From NCBI GenBank assembly GCA_002493635.1, contig DKZL01000075.1, positions 1 to 59,279 on the forward strand: 59,279 bases of DNA, in the 5' to 3' direction. A model generated the notes under the pieces. The model searched no databases and was not told the origin of the DNA. It worked only from the letters and a program-made list of their open reading frames with translations. Below, one piece after another: positions 23,338 to 32,879 of this stretch. Made by a program: the position numbers and the translations under genes. Positions within the stretch are counted from its first letter, which is position 1. Each line of letters opens with the position of its first letter. This stretch comes from Ruminococcaceae bacterium UBA7075 (lineage in GTDB: Bacteria; Bacillota; Clostridia; Oscillospirales; Acutalibacteraceae).

Positions 23338-23783
23338 TGAAAATTTTAGTTGATGCAGATGCTTGTCCCGTTGTTAGGATAATTGAGAAAATTGCAAAGA
23401 AATATAATGTTGGTGTTACACTTTTGTGTGACACCAATCATATTTTACATAGTGATTACAGCAACGTCAGATTTATAGGTGCAGGTGCAGATGCGGTTGA
23501 TTATGCTCTTGTAAATCTTATTGATAAAGGTGATGTTGTCATTACACAGGATTACGGAGTAGCCGCAATGGCACTTTCAAAAGGCGGTAACTGCATTCAT
23601 CATTCGGGAAGAATTTTTACCGATGATAACATCGGTGGTTTGCTTATGGACAGACATCTGTCAAAAAAAGCGAGAATGTCAAAATCTAAGCATCATATAA
23701 AAGGCCCTAAAAAGCGAACACGTAATGATGATGAATGCTTTGAAGAGTCTTTTGAAAAGTTGATAACAGAGCTTTTAAAATAA
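23337..23783 (+). CDS. YaiI/YqxD family protein (UPF0178)
   Basis: The 148-aa protein matches the UPF0178 family in length. Its motifs are ILVDADACPVVRIIEKIAKK at the N terminus, GDVVITQDYGVAAMALSKGG in the middle and the HHSGRIFTDDNI segment. The acidic D-A-D motif and the fold relate it to PIN/NYN-like nucleases, but no activity is established. Its ATG overlaps the last base of the cyclophilin stop codon. A very strong terminator (23814-23850) follows. Confidence 0.92.
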   Translation: MKILVDADACPVVRIIEKIAKKYNVGVTLLCDTNHILHSDYSNVRFIGAGADAVDYALVNLIDKGDVVITQDYGVAAMALSKGGNCIHHSGRIFTDDNIGGLLMDRHLSKKARMSKSKHHIKGPKKRTRNDDECFEESFEKLITELLK

Positions 23784-23813
23784 TCTCCTGAATACATCAG
23801 CATTCATTTTTAT

Positions 23814-23850
23814 ATGCATCTCCAAAAGTTTGCGACTTTTGGAGATGCAT
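23814..23850 (+). terminator. 16-bp perfect terminator hairpin
   Basis: Arms 23814-23829 (ATGCATCTCCAAAAGT) and 23835-23850 are exact complements around loop TTGCG, followed by ATTTTTAC. Confidence 0.85.
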
Positions 23851-23865
23851 ATTTTTACTTTATAG

Positions 23866-23952
23866 GAAATTGCTCGTAAACAGTCGGGCACAGAAGTGAG
23901 TATTTATATGGTGCTGTCTGCCCGGGCAGGTGCAGCCCACCGGCTGCTTTTT
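23866..23952 (+). repeat. Dispersed intergenic element, copy 3, ending in a terminator-like hairpin
   Basis: The element has AAATTGCTCGTAAACAGT (from 23867), then the perfect palindrome CTGCCCGGGCAG (23918-23929), then GCAGCCCACCGGCTGC (23932-23947) followed by TTTTTGTG. The last two modules match 4723-4752. The first resembles sequence at 19941. Like the other copies it sits directly after a gene's terminator. Confidence 0.6.
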
Positions 23953-23993
23953 GTGAGTAAGTTATAATTTTATCAAATATAAGCTATTAAAGT

Positions 23994-24302
23994 TTATGCT
24001 TTTACTTGGATAACCTGACCGGGATAAATTATATTAGGATTTGAAATTCCGTTCAGACGTGTAAGCTCCGCAACAGTTGAACCGTACATTTGTGCAATGC
24101 TCCATAATGTTTCACCCGGACGTGTAATGTGGTAGTTAGCCATGTTAGAACCTGCCGGAATGGTAAGCTCCTGACCCGGATAAATCATAGCAGGATTTTG
24201 AATGTTGTTATATTGAAGAATATCAGCAACAGTTGTTTGGAAGAATTGTGCAATGCCAAACAAAGTGTTGCCTTCTCTGACTGTATATTTAATTAATTCC
24301 AT
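23994..24302 (-). CDS. Double LysM-domain protein
   Basis: The 102-aa protein is just two LysM modules back to back. The first is YTVREGNTLFGIAQFFQTTVADILQYNNIQNPAMIYPGQELTIP, residues 5-50. The second is YHITRPGETLWSIAQMYGSTVAELTRLNGISNPNIIYPGQVIQV, residues 57-100. LysM binds N-acetylglucosamine in peptidoglycan. There is no signal peptide, so it is either cytoplasmic, as are some spore-coat LysM proteins, or exported by an unusual route. AGGAGGAAAAT precedes the ATG. It is divergent from enolase. No catalytic domain is present. Confidence 0.92.
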   Translation of the reverse strand: MELIKYTVREGNTLFGIAQFFQTTVADILQYNNIQNPAMIYPGQELTIPAGSNMANYHITRPGETLWSIAQMYGSTVAELTRLNGISNPNIIYPGQVIQVKA

Positions 24303-24428
24303 ATTTTCCTCCTTAAACTAAAGACATTTCTGTATGTCCGTCAGTATTATAATATGAAGCTGTGCTATTATTGACACTTAATGAATATTCTGAAAGCTTG
24401 CAGGAACAATAAATTCGGAGGTATTATT

Positions 24429-25691
24429 ATGAAAATTTGTATAGAAAAAATTTTAGGAAGAGAGATAATCGACTCACGAGGTAATCCGACAGTTGAGGCA
24501 GAAGTTGAGTTGTCAAACGGTATATGCGCAAAAGCTGCTGTTCCGTCAGGTGCGTCAACAGGTGCTTTTGAGGTAGTAGAGCTCAGAGATAATGACAGCT
24601 CACGTTATGGCGGTAAGGGAGTTAAAAATGCAGTTCAGAACATCAATAAGATTATTTCGCCTAAGCTTTGTGAAATGTCGCCTTTTGACCAATGTGCGAT
24701 AGATTACGCAATGATTCAGCTCGACGGCACAAGCAATAAATCAAAGCTTGGTGCAAATGCAATTCTTGCTGTGTCACTTGCGTGTGCAAAGGCGGCAGCT
24801 AAGTGCCTGAATTTGCCGCTCTACAGATATTTAGGCGGAATTTATGCAGTTAAACTTCCTGTTCCTATGATGAATATTCTCAACGGAGGAGCACATGCTT
24901 CTAATAATATTGATATACAGGAATTTATGATTATGCCTGTCGGTGCATGCTGCTTTTCAGAGGGATTGCGTCAGTGCTGTGAAATTTATCATACATTAGG
25001 TAAAATTCTCAAACAGAATAATTATTCTGTCGGCGTCGGCGACGAGGGCGGTTACGCTCCTAATCTTGCGAGTGATGAAGAGGCGATAGAGCTGATTATA
25101 TCTGCAATCAGGGAAGCAGGATATACAACTGACAGCATAAAAATCGCCCTTGATGCAGCTTCTTCAGAATGGTACGATGACGGAATATACCATCTTCCTA
25201 AACGTAATATAAAAATGAGAAGCAGTGAGTTGATTGATTATTTTACAGAGCTTACGGATAAATATCCTATTATTTCCTTAGAAGATCCTCTGTCGGAATA
25301 TGATTGGGACGGATGGCAGAGAATTACAAACCGACTCGGCAGTTCTGTAAATCTTGTCGGTGATGATTTGTTTGTTACTAATACAGAGCGGTTAAAAAAA
25401 GGAATTTCAATGCAGGCAGGAAATGCAATTTTGATAAAAATCAACCAGATAGGTACGCTTACAGAAACTATGGATGCAGTCACAACTGCTCAAAAGGCAG
25501 GTTTTGATACAATAATTTCTCATCGCAGCGGAGAAACCGAGGATACTACAATTTCAGATATTGCGGTCGCTGTAAATTCCGGACAAATTAAAACGGGTGC
25601 CCCTAATCGTACCGACAGAGTATGCAAGTATAACAGGTTATTGAGAATTGAAGGTTCTCTTGCAGGCTCAGCTCAATACGGCATTAATTGA
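24429..25691 (+). CDS. eno: Enolase
   Basis: Enolase converts 2-phosphoglycerate to phosphoenolpyruvate in glycolysis. The 420-aa product is complete. Its motifs are GREIIDSRGNPTVEAEV, PSGASTGAFEVVELRD, the mobile loop GGAHASNNIDIQEFMIMPVG, DEGGYAPN, the metal ligands in ISLEDPLSEYDW and VGDDLFVTN, the catalytic Lys in LIKINQIGTLTET, and SHRSGETEDTTI. ATG 24429 follows CGGAGGT; the frame from 24381 only adds residues without a ribosome binding site. A hairpin (25714-25742) follows. It stands apart from other glycolytic genes. Confidence 0.97.
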   Translation: MKICIEKILGREIIDSRGNPTVEAEVELSNGICAKAAVPSGASTGAFEVVELRDNDSSRYGGKGVKNAVQNINKIISPKLCEMSPFDQCAIDYAMIQLDGTSNKSKLGANAILAVSLACAKAAAKCLNLPLYRYLGGIYAVKLPVPMMNILNGGAHASNNIDIQEFMIMPVGACCFSEGLRQCCEIYHTLGKILKQNNYSVGVGDEGGYAPNLASDEEAIELIISAIREAGYTTDSIKIALDAASSEWYDDGIYHLPKRNIKMRSSELIDYFTELTDKYPIISLEDPLSEYDWDGWQRITNRLGSSVNLVGDDLFVTNTERLKKGISMQAGNAILIKINQIGTLTETMDAVTTAQKAGFDTIISHRSGETEDTTISDIAVAVNSGQIKTGAPNRTDRVCKYNRLLRIEGSLAGSAQYGIN

Positions 25692-25713
25692 TTGTTTAAA
25701 AATCTGATAAATA

Positions 25714-25742
25714 TTCCCTGACTAATTGATTTAGTTAGGGAA
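25714..25742 (+). terminator. Hairpin after enolase
   Basis: TTCCCTGACTAA (25714-25725) pairs with TTAGTTAGGGAA (25731-25742) with one G-U pair. The following TTATTTGC is a short T-tract. Confidence 0.6.
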
Positions 25743-25932
25743 TTATTTGCAATTTATGGTAAAGAGTAATAAATGAGTAAAATAAAATTCGTTATATTGC
25801 ATATATTTTAGACGATAAATTCTACAGCGGATAAACGCAATTTATAAATTATATTCGATTACGGAACTAAAACATAAGATGTTTTATGATAAAATATATT
25901 AAATAATTATGCAAAGGTTTGGAGGCATTTTA

Positions 25933-28800
25933 ATGCTTTTCAAAAGATTAATTACAGGAGTATTGGCAGCTATGATGATTACCGGAATGTGTTTAACAGG
26001 AGTATCAGCGGCTTCGGATGAAGATAAGAAGAAAAGTAAAAAAACAGATTATCAAGCATATGCTGCTGATCTTGATAAAACTAAATATAACGGAAATGAC
26101 CTTGGTGCGACATATTCAAAGGACAGCACAACATTTAAGCTCTGGTCACCAAATGCTAAGAGTGTAAAAGTTAATCTTTACGAGCACGGAAGTGACAGTG
26201 AGGGAGATGCCGGGTCCTTTTTGACAAAAACATTGTCACTTGATAAAAAAACAGGTGTTTGGAGTATAAAAATTGACGGAGATCTTGCCGGAAAGTATTA
26301 TACCTATACTGTAAAGCATGGTGATGAATCAAAAGAAACCTATGATGTTTATGCCAAGGGCTGCGGTGTCAACGGCAAACGCAGTATGATTGTTGATTTT
26401 TTGAAGACTAATCCTGAGGGTTGGGAAAATGACTCTCATATTTTAGTGTCAAATGCTACTCAGGCAAGTGTCTGGGAGGTTTCAGTTGCCGATTTTTCAT
26501 CATCTGAATCAAGCGGTGTTTCTCCCGATAACCGAGGCAAGTTTCTTGCATTTACTGAAAACGGTACAACAGTAAACGGTATACAGGGCGGCACACCAAC
26601 CTGTATAGATTATCTTAAAAAACTCGGTGTAAAGTATGTTCAGATTATGCCGATGTACGATTTTGGCTCTGTTGACGAGTCAAAGGATATTAACTCGCAA
26701 TATAATTGGGGTTATGATCCTGTAAACTATAATTGTCCGGAGGGCTCATATTCCTCAGATCCGTATAACGGTTATGCCCGTATCAAGGAATGTAAGCAGA
26801 TGATTCAGGCACTTCATAATGCCGGTATCGGTGTTATTATGGATGTTGTCTATAACCACACATATTCAACTGATTCTGCTTTTCAGGATACTGTGCCTAA
26901 CTATTATTACAGAATGAATGACGACGGAACATTCTCAAACGGCTCGGGATGCAGCAATGACACCGCTTCGGAGCACCTTATGTACCGAAAATATATGATT
27001 GACTCAGTCACATATTGGGCAAAGGAATATCATATTGACGGCTTTAGATTTGACCTTATGGGACTTCACGATGTAACAACAATGAATGATATTCGTTCTG
27101 CTCTTGACAACCTTTATGAAGACGGAAGCGGAAAGAAAATCATTATGTACGGTGAAGCATGGGATATGGCTACAAATGCTGACAGCGGCACGGTAATGGC
27201 TAATCAGAATAACCTTAAAAAATTGAGTGATCGTATCGGTGCATTTGATGATACAATCCGTGATGCTATAAAGGGAAGTACCTTTGGTTCAGGCGGCGGA
27301 TTTATTCAGGATGGCTCAAGTCGTTCTAAGCTTAAAATTGGTATTGAAGGGCAGTCAAATTCAATGACAGGCTGGGCAAATACCACAACACAGTGCGTTA
27401 CCTATTCTTCCTGTCACGACAATCTATGTCTTAATGACAAGCTTGTTGATACGGTTCTCAATAACGGCGAGTACCGCAAGCGCAATGAAACTATTGTTGC
27501 AATGAATAAGCTTGCGGGTGCAATTACTATTACTTCACAGGGCATACCGTTTGTACTTGCCGGCGAAGAATTTGCCCGCAGCAAGGACGGAGATGAAAAC
27601 TCTTTTTCATCAAGCAGAGAAGAAAATATGATTGACTGGAATAACCTTAATGAATTCAGCGATATTATTGAATATTACAGGGGACTATATCAGATCAGGG
27701 ATAATTTTGCTGCTCTTTCTGACTGCACAGCTATGACGGCGAACAGTCTGAAATATCTTGATAATCTTGATAGCGGATTAGTTGGCTACACTGTAAATAA
27801 TACCGAATCCGGTAAGTGGGAAAAGCTTTGTGTGATTTTCAATGGTTCCGACAGTGACCAGAGCGTCAATGTTTCGGGTGAATGGGTTGTTGTCGCTGAT
27901 GAAAAGTCAGCCGGACTCCGCAATATTGCAGAGGTTTCTGAAAAGGTAAAGGTATCTGCACACAGTGCAGTTATAATGGTTGATAAAGACAGTTATAATT
28001 CATCAGGTATATCCTCAAAAGAGGGTGCTGTCGTAATAAATTATTATGACAATAAAACTAAAGATTTAATAAAGAAACAGACATTAACAGGTGAACTCGG
28101 TTCTTCTTATGATGTTAATCATATTACTTCTGAGCATAACTATGATATAGTATCTTCAAGCGGCGACGTTCAAGGCGAATTTACAAACTCCGTTTATTAT
28201 GCAGATGTTTATGTTGAGAAATACAAGGGAGTAACTACAAGCCTTACTTTTAAATTTGTTACTGACGATGACAAGGAAATTGCAGATCCTTTTCTTCTCA
28301 GCAACAGGGAGGGACAGCAGTATTTTACTCCTGAAATACCTTCTGTAAGCGGATATATGCTTGACCTTGATGCACTTCCTGCAAACGGCGCAGGAAAGCT
28401 CAAAGGTGAAAAAATGGAGGTTGTATATAAATACAAGCCGATTGAAGAAAATGATGAATCAATATGCAAAGTCAATGCAATCTATATGAATGACGAAGGT
28501 AAAGTTATCGAAACAAAAACCATAACCGGTGTCGAGGGCGAAGAATATTCTCTTATTGAAAACGAATATGAAAATATGAAGCTGATTGAAGTACCGGATA
28601 ATTGCTATGGTACATATGTTAAAGGTGAAATAAATGTTTTATTTAACTATGTATCAGATCCGGATCCGTATAAAGATATGCTGGTATATGTTTATATCGG
28701 TGCCGGATTAATTCTTGCTCTTTGTGCAGTTTCAGCTGTTTACGGAAGAATTTCACGCAAACGTAAATTTATGGCTGAAATGGACATTGAAGAAGACTAA
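25933..28800 (+). CDS. Membrane-anchored type I pullulanase (GH13) with MucBP-like repeats
   Basis: This debranching enzyme cleaves alpha-1,6 links of starch and pullulan outside the cell. The 955-aa protein has a signal peptide (ending near VSAAS, residue 27) and an N-terminal CBM48-like domain (FKLWSPNAKSVKVNLY). The GH13 domain has the type I signature YNWGYDP, DVVYNH and FRFD (nucleophile Asp374). YGEAW holds acid Glu408 and SCHDN holds Asp496. Three MucBP-like modules follow (NYYDNKTKDLIKKQTLTGELGSSY and similar). A C-terminal membrane span (YVYIGAGLILALCAVSAVYG) and a basic tail end it, with no LPxTG. ATG 25933 follows TTGGAGG. An extended -10 (TGATAAAAT, 25887-25895) lies upstream, with a weak -35. 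Confidence 0.93.
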   Translation: MLFKRLITGVLAAMMITGMCLTGVSAASDEDKKKSKKTDYQAYAADLDKTKYNGNDLGATYSKDSTTFKLWSPNAKSVKVNLYEHGSDSEGDAGSFLTKTLSLDKKTGVWSIKIDGDLAGKYYTYTVKHGDESKETYDVYAKGCGVNGKRSMIVDFLKTNPEGWENDSHILVSNATQASVWEVSVADFSSSESSGVSPDNRGKFLAFTENGTTVNGIQGGTPTCIDYLKKLGVKYVQIMPMYDFGSVDESKDINSQYNWGYDPVNYNCPEGSYSSDPYNGYARIKECKQMIQALHNAGIGVIMDVVYNHTYSTDSAFQDTVPNYYYRMNDDGTFSNGSGCSNDTASEHLMYRKYMIDSVTYWAKEYHIDGFRFDLMGLHDVTTMNDIRSALDNLYEDGSGKKIIMYGEAWDMATNADSGTVMANQNNLKKLSDRIGAFDDTIRDAIKGSTFGSGGGFIQDGSSRSKLKIGIEGQSNSMTGWANTTTQCVTYSSCHDNLCLNDKLVDTVLNNGEYRKRNETIVAMNKLAGAITITSQGIPFVLAGEEFARSKDGDENSFSSSREENMIDWNNLNEFSDIIEYYRGLYQIRDNFAALSDCTAMTANSLKYLDNLDSGLVGYTVNNTESGKWEKLCVIFNGSDSDQSVNVSGEWVVVADEKSAGLRNIAEVSEKVKVSAHSAVIMVDKDSYNSSGISSKEGAVVINYYDNKTKDLIKKQTLTGELGSSYDVNHITSEHNYDIVSSSGDVQGEFTNSVYYADVYVEKYKGVTTSLTFKFVTDDDKEIADPFLLSNREGQQYFTPEIPSVSGYMLDLDALPANGAGKLKGEKMEVVYKYKPIEENDESICKVNAIYMNDEGKVIETKTITGVEGEEYSLIENEYENMKLIEVPDNCYGTYVKGEINVLFNYVSDPDPYKDMLVYVYIGAGLILALCAVSAVYGRISRKRKFMAEMDIEED

Positions 28801-28809
28801 GGTAGTTAT

Positions 28810-28824
28810 TTCCGCTTTGCGGAA
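28810..28824 (+). promoter_or_regulatory. Small hairpin between the two pullulanase genes
   Basis: TTCCGC-TTT-GCGGAA is an exact dyad in the 56-bp gap, 27 nt before the AAGGAGG of the second gene. It has no real T-tract. It may mark an mRNA processing or stability point between co-transcribed genes, which is inference. Confidence 0.35.
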
Positions 28825-28856
28825 TATTTATAGAATTTTTAAGGAGGAATATATTA

Positions 28857-31800
28857 ATGAGAACTACAAAGAAAGTTATTTCTACTGTTCTTGCAGTGTG
28901 TATGCTGGCTTCTACAAGCGCTCTTGTAGGATCTGCTGCTGTTATTGATGATTCATCGGCAGTTGGTGCTGATACACCTTATTCAACAGCCTGTCAGGCT
29001 ATTGATGATCAATATGCATACAGCGGAAATGATCTTGGTGCAACATATTCAAAGGACAAAACTGTTTTTAAGGTATGGTCACCAACTGCAACTGAAGTCA
29101 ATGTAAATCTTTACAAAACCGGTTCAGACAGCGAGGAGGGTGCAGAAAATCTCGGCACATTCCCGCTCATAAAAGATGAATCATCCGGTTCTTGGAACGG
29201 TGTGTGGACAACCACTCTTGAAGGCGACTACAAGAATATTTATTACACATACAAAATCACAGCTGCTCCGACTACCGGAGGTAATGCTCTTACAAGAGAG
29301 ACACAGGATATCTATTCTGTTGCAACAGGTGTAAACGGCGTTCGTTCAATGATCTGTGATCTTGATTCAACTGACCCTAAGGGTTGGGAAAACGATACCC
29401 ACGTTCTTCGTGACAATGTTGCAGAGTCAAACGTATGGGAGCTTCACATAAAGGACTTTTCTTATGACAAGGCTTCCGGTGTAAGTGAGAAGAACCGTGG
29501 CAAGTATCTTGCTTTCACTGAAGAGGGAACAACTCTTAACGGTGAGGGTAACATTGCTACTTGTATTGATTACCTCAAAGAGCTTGGCATTAACACAGTC
29601 CAGATTAATCCTTTCTATGATTTCCAGTCAATTAATGAAAGGGGAGGAGACACTCAGTTTAACTGGGGTTATGATCCTCAGAATTACAATGTTCCTGAAG
29701 GCTCATATTCATCTAATCCGTATGACGGTAATGTAAGAATAAGAGAATGCAAGCAGATGATTCAGGCTTTACATAATGCTGGTATTTCGGTAGTAATGGA
29801 TGTTGTTTATAACCACACATATTCAACAACTTCAAGCTTCCAGTACACAGTACCGAATTATTACTACAGATTAACTAAGACAAACGCTTATTCAAACGGC
29901 TCGGGATGCGGCAACGAAACAGCTTCAGAACGTGCAATGTACAGAAACTTTATGATTCAGTCTTGCCGTTATTGGGTTGATGAGTACCATATCGACGGCT
30001 TCCGTTTTGACCTTATGGGACTTCACGATGTTGAAACAATGAACCTTATAAGAGATAATCTTGATGAGGTTGATACAAGAATTACAACTTGGGGTGAAGG
30101 CTGGACAGGCGGCACTTCAAATTATCCAAAAAACACATGCTCAGGCGGAAGATTCTATCAGGCGACTCAGGCAAACGCAAAACGCCTTAGCCCAAGATTT
30201 GGCTTCTTCAATGACGCTATCCGTGACGGTATCAAGGGAAGCGTATTTGAGGCTGCTGAAGCAGGCTTTGTTCAGGGTACAGCAGCTTCTGCAAGCAAAA
30301 TTATTGCAGGCATTAATGCTAACACAGTAACAAGAAGCGGTTGGCTGGCACAAGCACCATCACAGTGTGTAACCTATGCTGCTTGTCACGATAATGCAAC
30401 ACTTTATGATAAGCTTATCATGACAACAAATCTTGCTGACTACGGTGTTCGTCAGGATGATGTTGTTAGTATGAATAAGCTTGCTGCTGCTATTCTTTAT
30501 ACTTCACAGGGCGCAACATTCCAGCTTGCCGGTGAGGAAATGTGCCGTACTAAGTTTGGTGACACAAACAGCTATAAGTCATCACCTAATATTAATAAAA
30601 TCAACTGGCAGAATGTTGTTGATTATGCTGACGTAATTTCATATTACAGGGGATTAAGCCAGATTAGATCAAACTTTGCTCCGTTTACCTGTGATGACAA
30701 CACATATGCAAGCGCATATGTTATTAATCCTGCTGTCACCACTTCAGCTGAAGTAGCATTTACCGTTGCAAATGATCAGGAAGGTCAGTGGAGCAAGATG
30801 GCTGTTCTTTATAATGGCAACAATGCTGATACTGACATTACTCTTGCAGACACATCAGTAACTGACTGGGTAGTTATTGCAAACAGAGGTTCAGCAGGTC
30901 TTGATAATCTTGGAGAAGTAACTGGTTCAACATTCACAGTTCCTGCACATTCTGCAATTATTGCCGTTGAAAAGTCGAGCTTTGAAACAGCTAATGTTCA
31001 GCCTGCAAAGCAAATGGGTAAAGTAAAAGTTAACTATGTATATGAAAACAATAACAAACCTCTTGCTGATTCAGCCGTTCTTACAGGTTCAGTAGGAACA
31101 GGTTATCAGGTAGTTTCAAGTGTTGCAATTCCTGATACATATGTTATCAGCAAAGTAACAGGCGATACAACAGGAAAATTTGAAGAGGGTACAAAAGAAG
31201 TAACATATTACTACGCTGATTTTGTTCCTGAAACAATGAAAAATGTAGATATTAACGGTGATGGAAAAATTACCGTAGATGATGTTACTGCTGTCCAGAA
31301 ATATCTTGCAGATATTGAAAATCTTTCTGATGACAAAGTTAAACTTTTAGACTTTAACTATGACGGCGTTAAGTCTGTTGATGATGTTACAATGCTTCAG
31401 AAGTATCTTGCCGGTACACCTGTATCAGGCGGTACTGTTACTGTAAATTATTTGTATCCCGACAAGAACGGCAAATACAAAAAGCTTACTGATCCTGTTG
31501 TATTCACAGGCAGAGCAGGTTCAGATTATAAAGCAGAAATCTTTAAGGTTGTAGGTTATGCTGTTGATGAAACTGTTGAACAGCCGGATGTAAAGGGAAT
31601 TATACCTTATGGTTCAAAGGAAATTAATTTCTATTATTCTGCTTCAAACCTTGATATCAAGCTTCATGTTGCTCACAGCAGTAAAACAGCTACATGGCAG
31701 CCTAATATTTGGCTTTGGGGTTCAGACCTTTCAGGAAAAGATACATCTAACTTTACACAGGCAGGTTCAAGCGGTTGGCCTGGAGATAAATTGACTGACG

Positions 31801-32048
31801 AAGATGGTGACGGTTGGTATGATTATAATTTCACTTATAAGGGTGCCGGTTCTTATAACGTAATCATCTCCAAGGGCACAGGCTCTCCTCAGTCCGATGA
31901 CTATAAGGGCTGTGTTGACAATGAAATGTGGATTGTAATTGATGATGCTGCAACTAATTCAACCGGTTCAGTTCAGCTTCTGTTCTATCTTGATAATCCA
32001 TTTACAAATCCTGATGCTCCTATAGCAACAAATGTTCACGCTGCTTAA
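28857..32048 (+). CDS. Secreted type I pullulanase (GH13) with dockerin and C-terminal starch-binding-like domain
   Basis: This 1063-aa secreted debranching enzyme parallels its neighbour through the catalytic half: signal peptide, CBM48-like domain (FKVWSPTATEVNVNLY), NWGYDP, DVVYNH, FRFD (Asp385), WGEGW (Glu414) and ACHDN (Asp512). The tail differs. A MucBP-like module is followed by a type I dockerin at about residues 797-860, with two calcium-loop repeats (DINGDGKITVDDVTAVQKYL and DFNYDGVKSVDDVTMLQKYL). Then come another MucBP-like module and a C-terminal domain rich in Trp and Asp (WQPNIWLWGSD, GDGWYDYNF) that resembles CBM25/26 starch-binding modules. The dockerin implies docking to a cohesin scaffold, as in the R. 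bromii amylosome. It is 56 nt behind the first pullulanase. Confidence 0.93.
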   Translation: MRTTKKVISTVLAVCMLASTSALVGSAAVIDDSSAVGADTPYSTACQAIDDQYAYSGNDLGATYSKDKTVFKVWSPTATEVNVNLYKTGSDSEEGAENLGTFPLIKDESSGSWNGVWTTTLEGDYKNIYYTYKITAAPTTGGNALTRETQDIYSVATGVNGVRSMICDLDSTDPKGWENDTHVLRDNVAESNVWELHIKDFSYDKASGVSEKNRGKYLAFTEEGTTLNGEGNIATCIDYLKELGINTVQINPFYDFQSINERGGDTQFNWGYDPQNYNVPEGSYSSNPYDGNVRIRECKQMIQALHNAGISVVMDVVYNHTYSTTSSFQYTVPNYYYRLTKTNAYSNGSGCGNETASERAMYRNFMIQSCRYWVDEYHIDGFRFDLMGLHDVETMNLIRDNLDEVDTRITTWGEGWTGGTSNYPKNTCSGGRFYQATQANAKRLSPRFGFFNDAIRDGIKGSVFEAAEAGFVQGTAASASKIIAGINANTVTRSGWLAQAPSQCVTYAACHDNATLYDKLIMTTNLADYGVRQDDVVSMNKLAAAILYTSQGATFQLAGEEMCRTKFGDTNSYKSSPNINKINWQNVVDYADVISYYRGLSQIRSNFAPFTCDDNTYASAYVINPAVTTSAEVAFTVANDQEGQWSKMAVLYNGNNADTDITLADTSVTDWVVIANRGSAGLDNLGEVTGSTFTVPAHSAIIAVEKSSFETANVQPAKQMGKVKVNYVYENNNKPLADSAVLTGSVGTGYQVVSSVAIPDTYVISKVTGDTTGKFEEGTKEVTYYYADFVPETMKNVDINGDGKITVDDVTAVQKYLADIENLSDDKVKLLDFNYDGVKSVDDVTMLQKYLAGTPVSGGTVTVNYLYPDKNGKYKKLTDPVVFTGRAGSDYKAEIFKVVGYAVDETVEQPDVKGIIPYGSKEINFYYSASNLDIKLHVAHSSKTATWQPNIWLWGSDLSGKDTSNFTQAGSSGWPGDKLTDEDGDGWYDYNFTYKGAGSYNVIISKGTGSPQSDDYKGCVDNEMWIVIDDAATNSTGSVQLLFYLDNPFTNPDAPIATNVHAA

Positions 32049-32070
32049 ATAGTTTTAGCATAAAAGTAAG

Positions 32071-32094
32071 ACGGCTCCTCGTATGAGGAGCCGT
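32071..32094 (+). terminator. Terminator of the pullulanase pair
   Basis: ACGGCTCCTC (32071-32080) and GAGGAGCCGT (32085-32094) pair perfectly around GTAT, followed by TGATTT. The T-tract is weak on the plus strand. Confidence 0.7.
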
Positions 32095-32138
32095 TGATTT
32101 ATGATAAATTCTAACATATTATTTTTATATACTAAATA

Positions 32139-32708
32139 TTATTCATTAAAATCCCAATCAAAGAGCTTGTCTTGTTTAACAAGATAGGCTCTTTTTGCAA
32201 TTTCAGCCATAGGCGTGTCGCTGTAACTGTCAGAATAAAACTCTTCGACCTTTGTATCTTTTCCAAAAATTTCATAAAATCTTCTGACTTTTTCTTTGCC
32301 GTGGCAATTAATTCCGCTGTATTTTCCCGTTTTGCAGTCAACACGTGATGCAATCAAATTAATAATTTCAAGTTCATTACAAACTGGCTTAAGTAAAAAT
32401 TCAGGTGATGCAGAAATTATAACATCGTCTGATTTTTTCTGCTTAAGATAAAATTGCTTGATTTTGTTTTTATTAACTGACCAGAAGTCTTTTAAATCCT
32501 TATCAATATTGCAAAATCTCAAAAAGCGATACATCACTTCTTTAAATTCAGTTTTTGTTCCTTTTTTAAAGACATAAAATTTAAAGAAAGCTGCAATAAG
32601 TGAAGGTGCAAGAAATATAATCTTTTTATGTCTTTTAAGGCAGAAAAAATAGAAATCGGCGGTTGAATCGCCGTCATATATTGTTTTATCAAAATCAAAA
32701 GCGTTCAT
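32139..32708 (-). CDS. HAD-IB family phosphatase (SerB-like fold)
   Basis: This 189-aa HAD hydrolase has motif I FDFDKTIYDGDST near the N terminus, motif II VIISASPEFLLKPV, a Lys in CHGKEKVRRF and motif IV FYSDSYSDTPM. A cap insertion of subclass IB type lies between motifs I and II and contains a hydrophobic helix (IIFLAPSLIAAFFKFYVF). This places it with HAD-IB proteins that act on phosphoserine-like or lipid-linked phosphates; the substrate is unknown. A promoter (32742-32770) lies upstream. The overlapping alternative frame at 32132-32353 is a shadow. Confidence 0.88.
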   Translation of the reverse strand: MNAFDFDKTIYDGDSTADFYFFCLKRHKKIIFLAPSLIAAFFKFYVFKKGTKTEFKEVMYRFLRFCNIDKDLKDFWSVNKNKIKQFYLKQKKSDDVIISASPEFLLKPVCNELEIINLIASRVDCKTGKYSGINCHGKEKVRRFYEIFGKDTKVEEFYSDSYSDTPMAEIAKRAYLVKQDKLFDWDFNE

Positions 32709-32741
32709 TGTAATCTGTAATCTCCTCTATAACATAGTAAT

Positions 32742-32770
32742 ATTATAAATGTTCTTGGAAGAATTTTCAA
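32742..32770 (-). promoter_or_regulatory. Sigma-A promoter for the HAD-IB gene
   Basis: On the minus strand TTGAAA (32770-32765), a 17-nt spacer and TATAAT (32747-32742). Confidence 0.75.
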
Positions 32771-32815
32771 TATTTAATGAAATTTGTATTTATTATTACA
32801 AATTTAATTCTAATA

Positions 32816-32844
32816 TTGCAATTTAATCCATTTGGTGCTATAAT
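32816..32844 (+). promoter_or_regulatory. Sigma-A promoter for the DUF5685/J-domain unit
   Basis: TTGCAA (32816-32821), a 17-nt spacer and TATAAT (32839-32844) with an extended -10 TG at 32836-32837. Confidence 0.75.
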
Positions 32845-32879
32845 TATAAGTAATTTACAATATAATTGGGAGAATAGCA

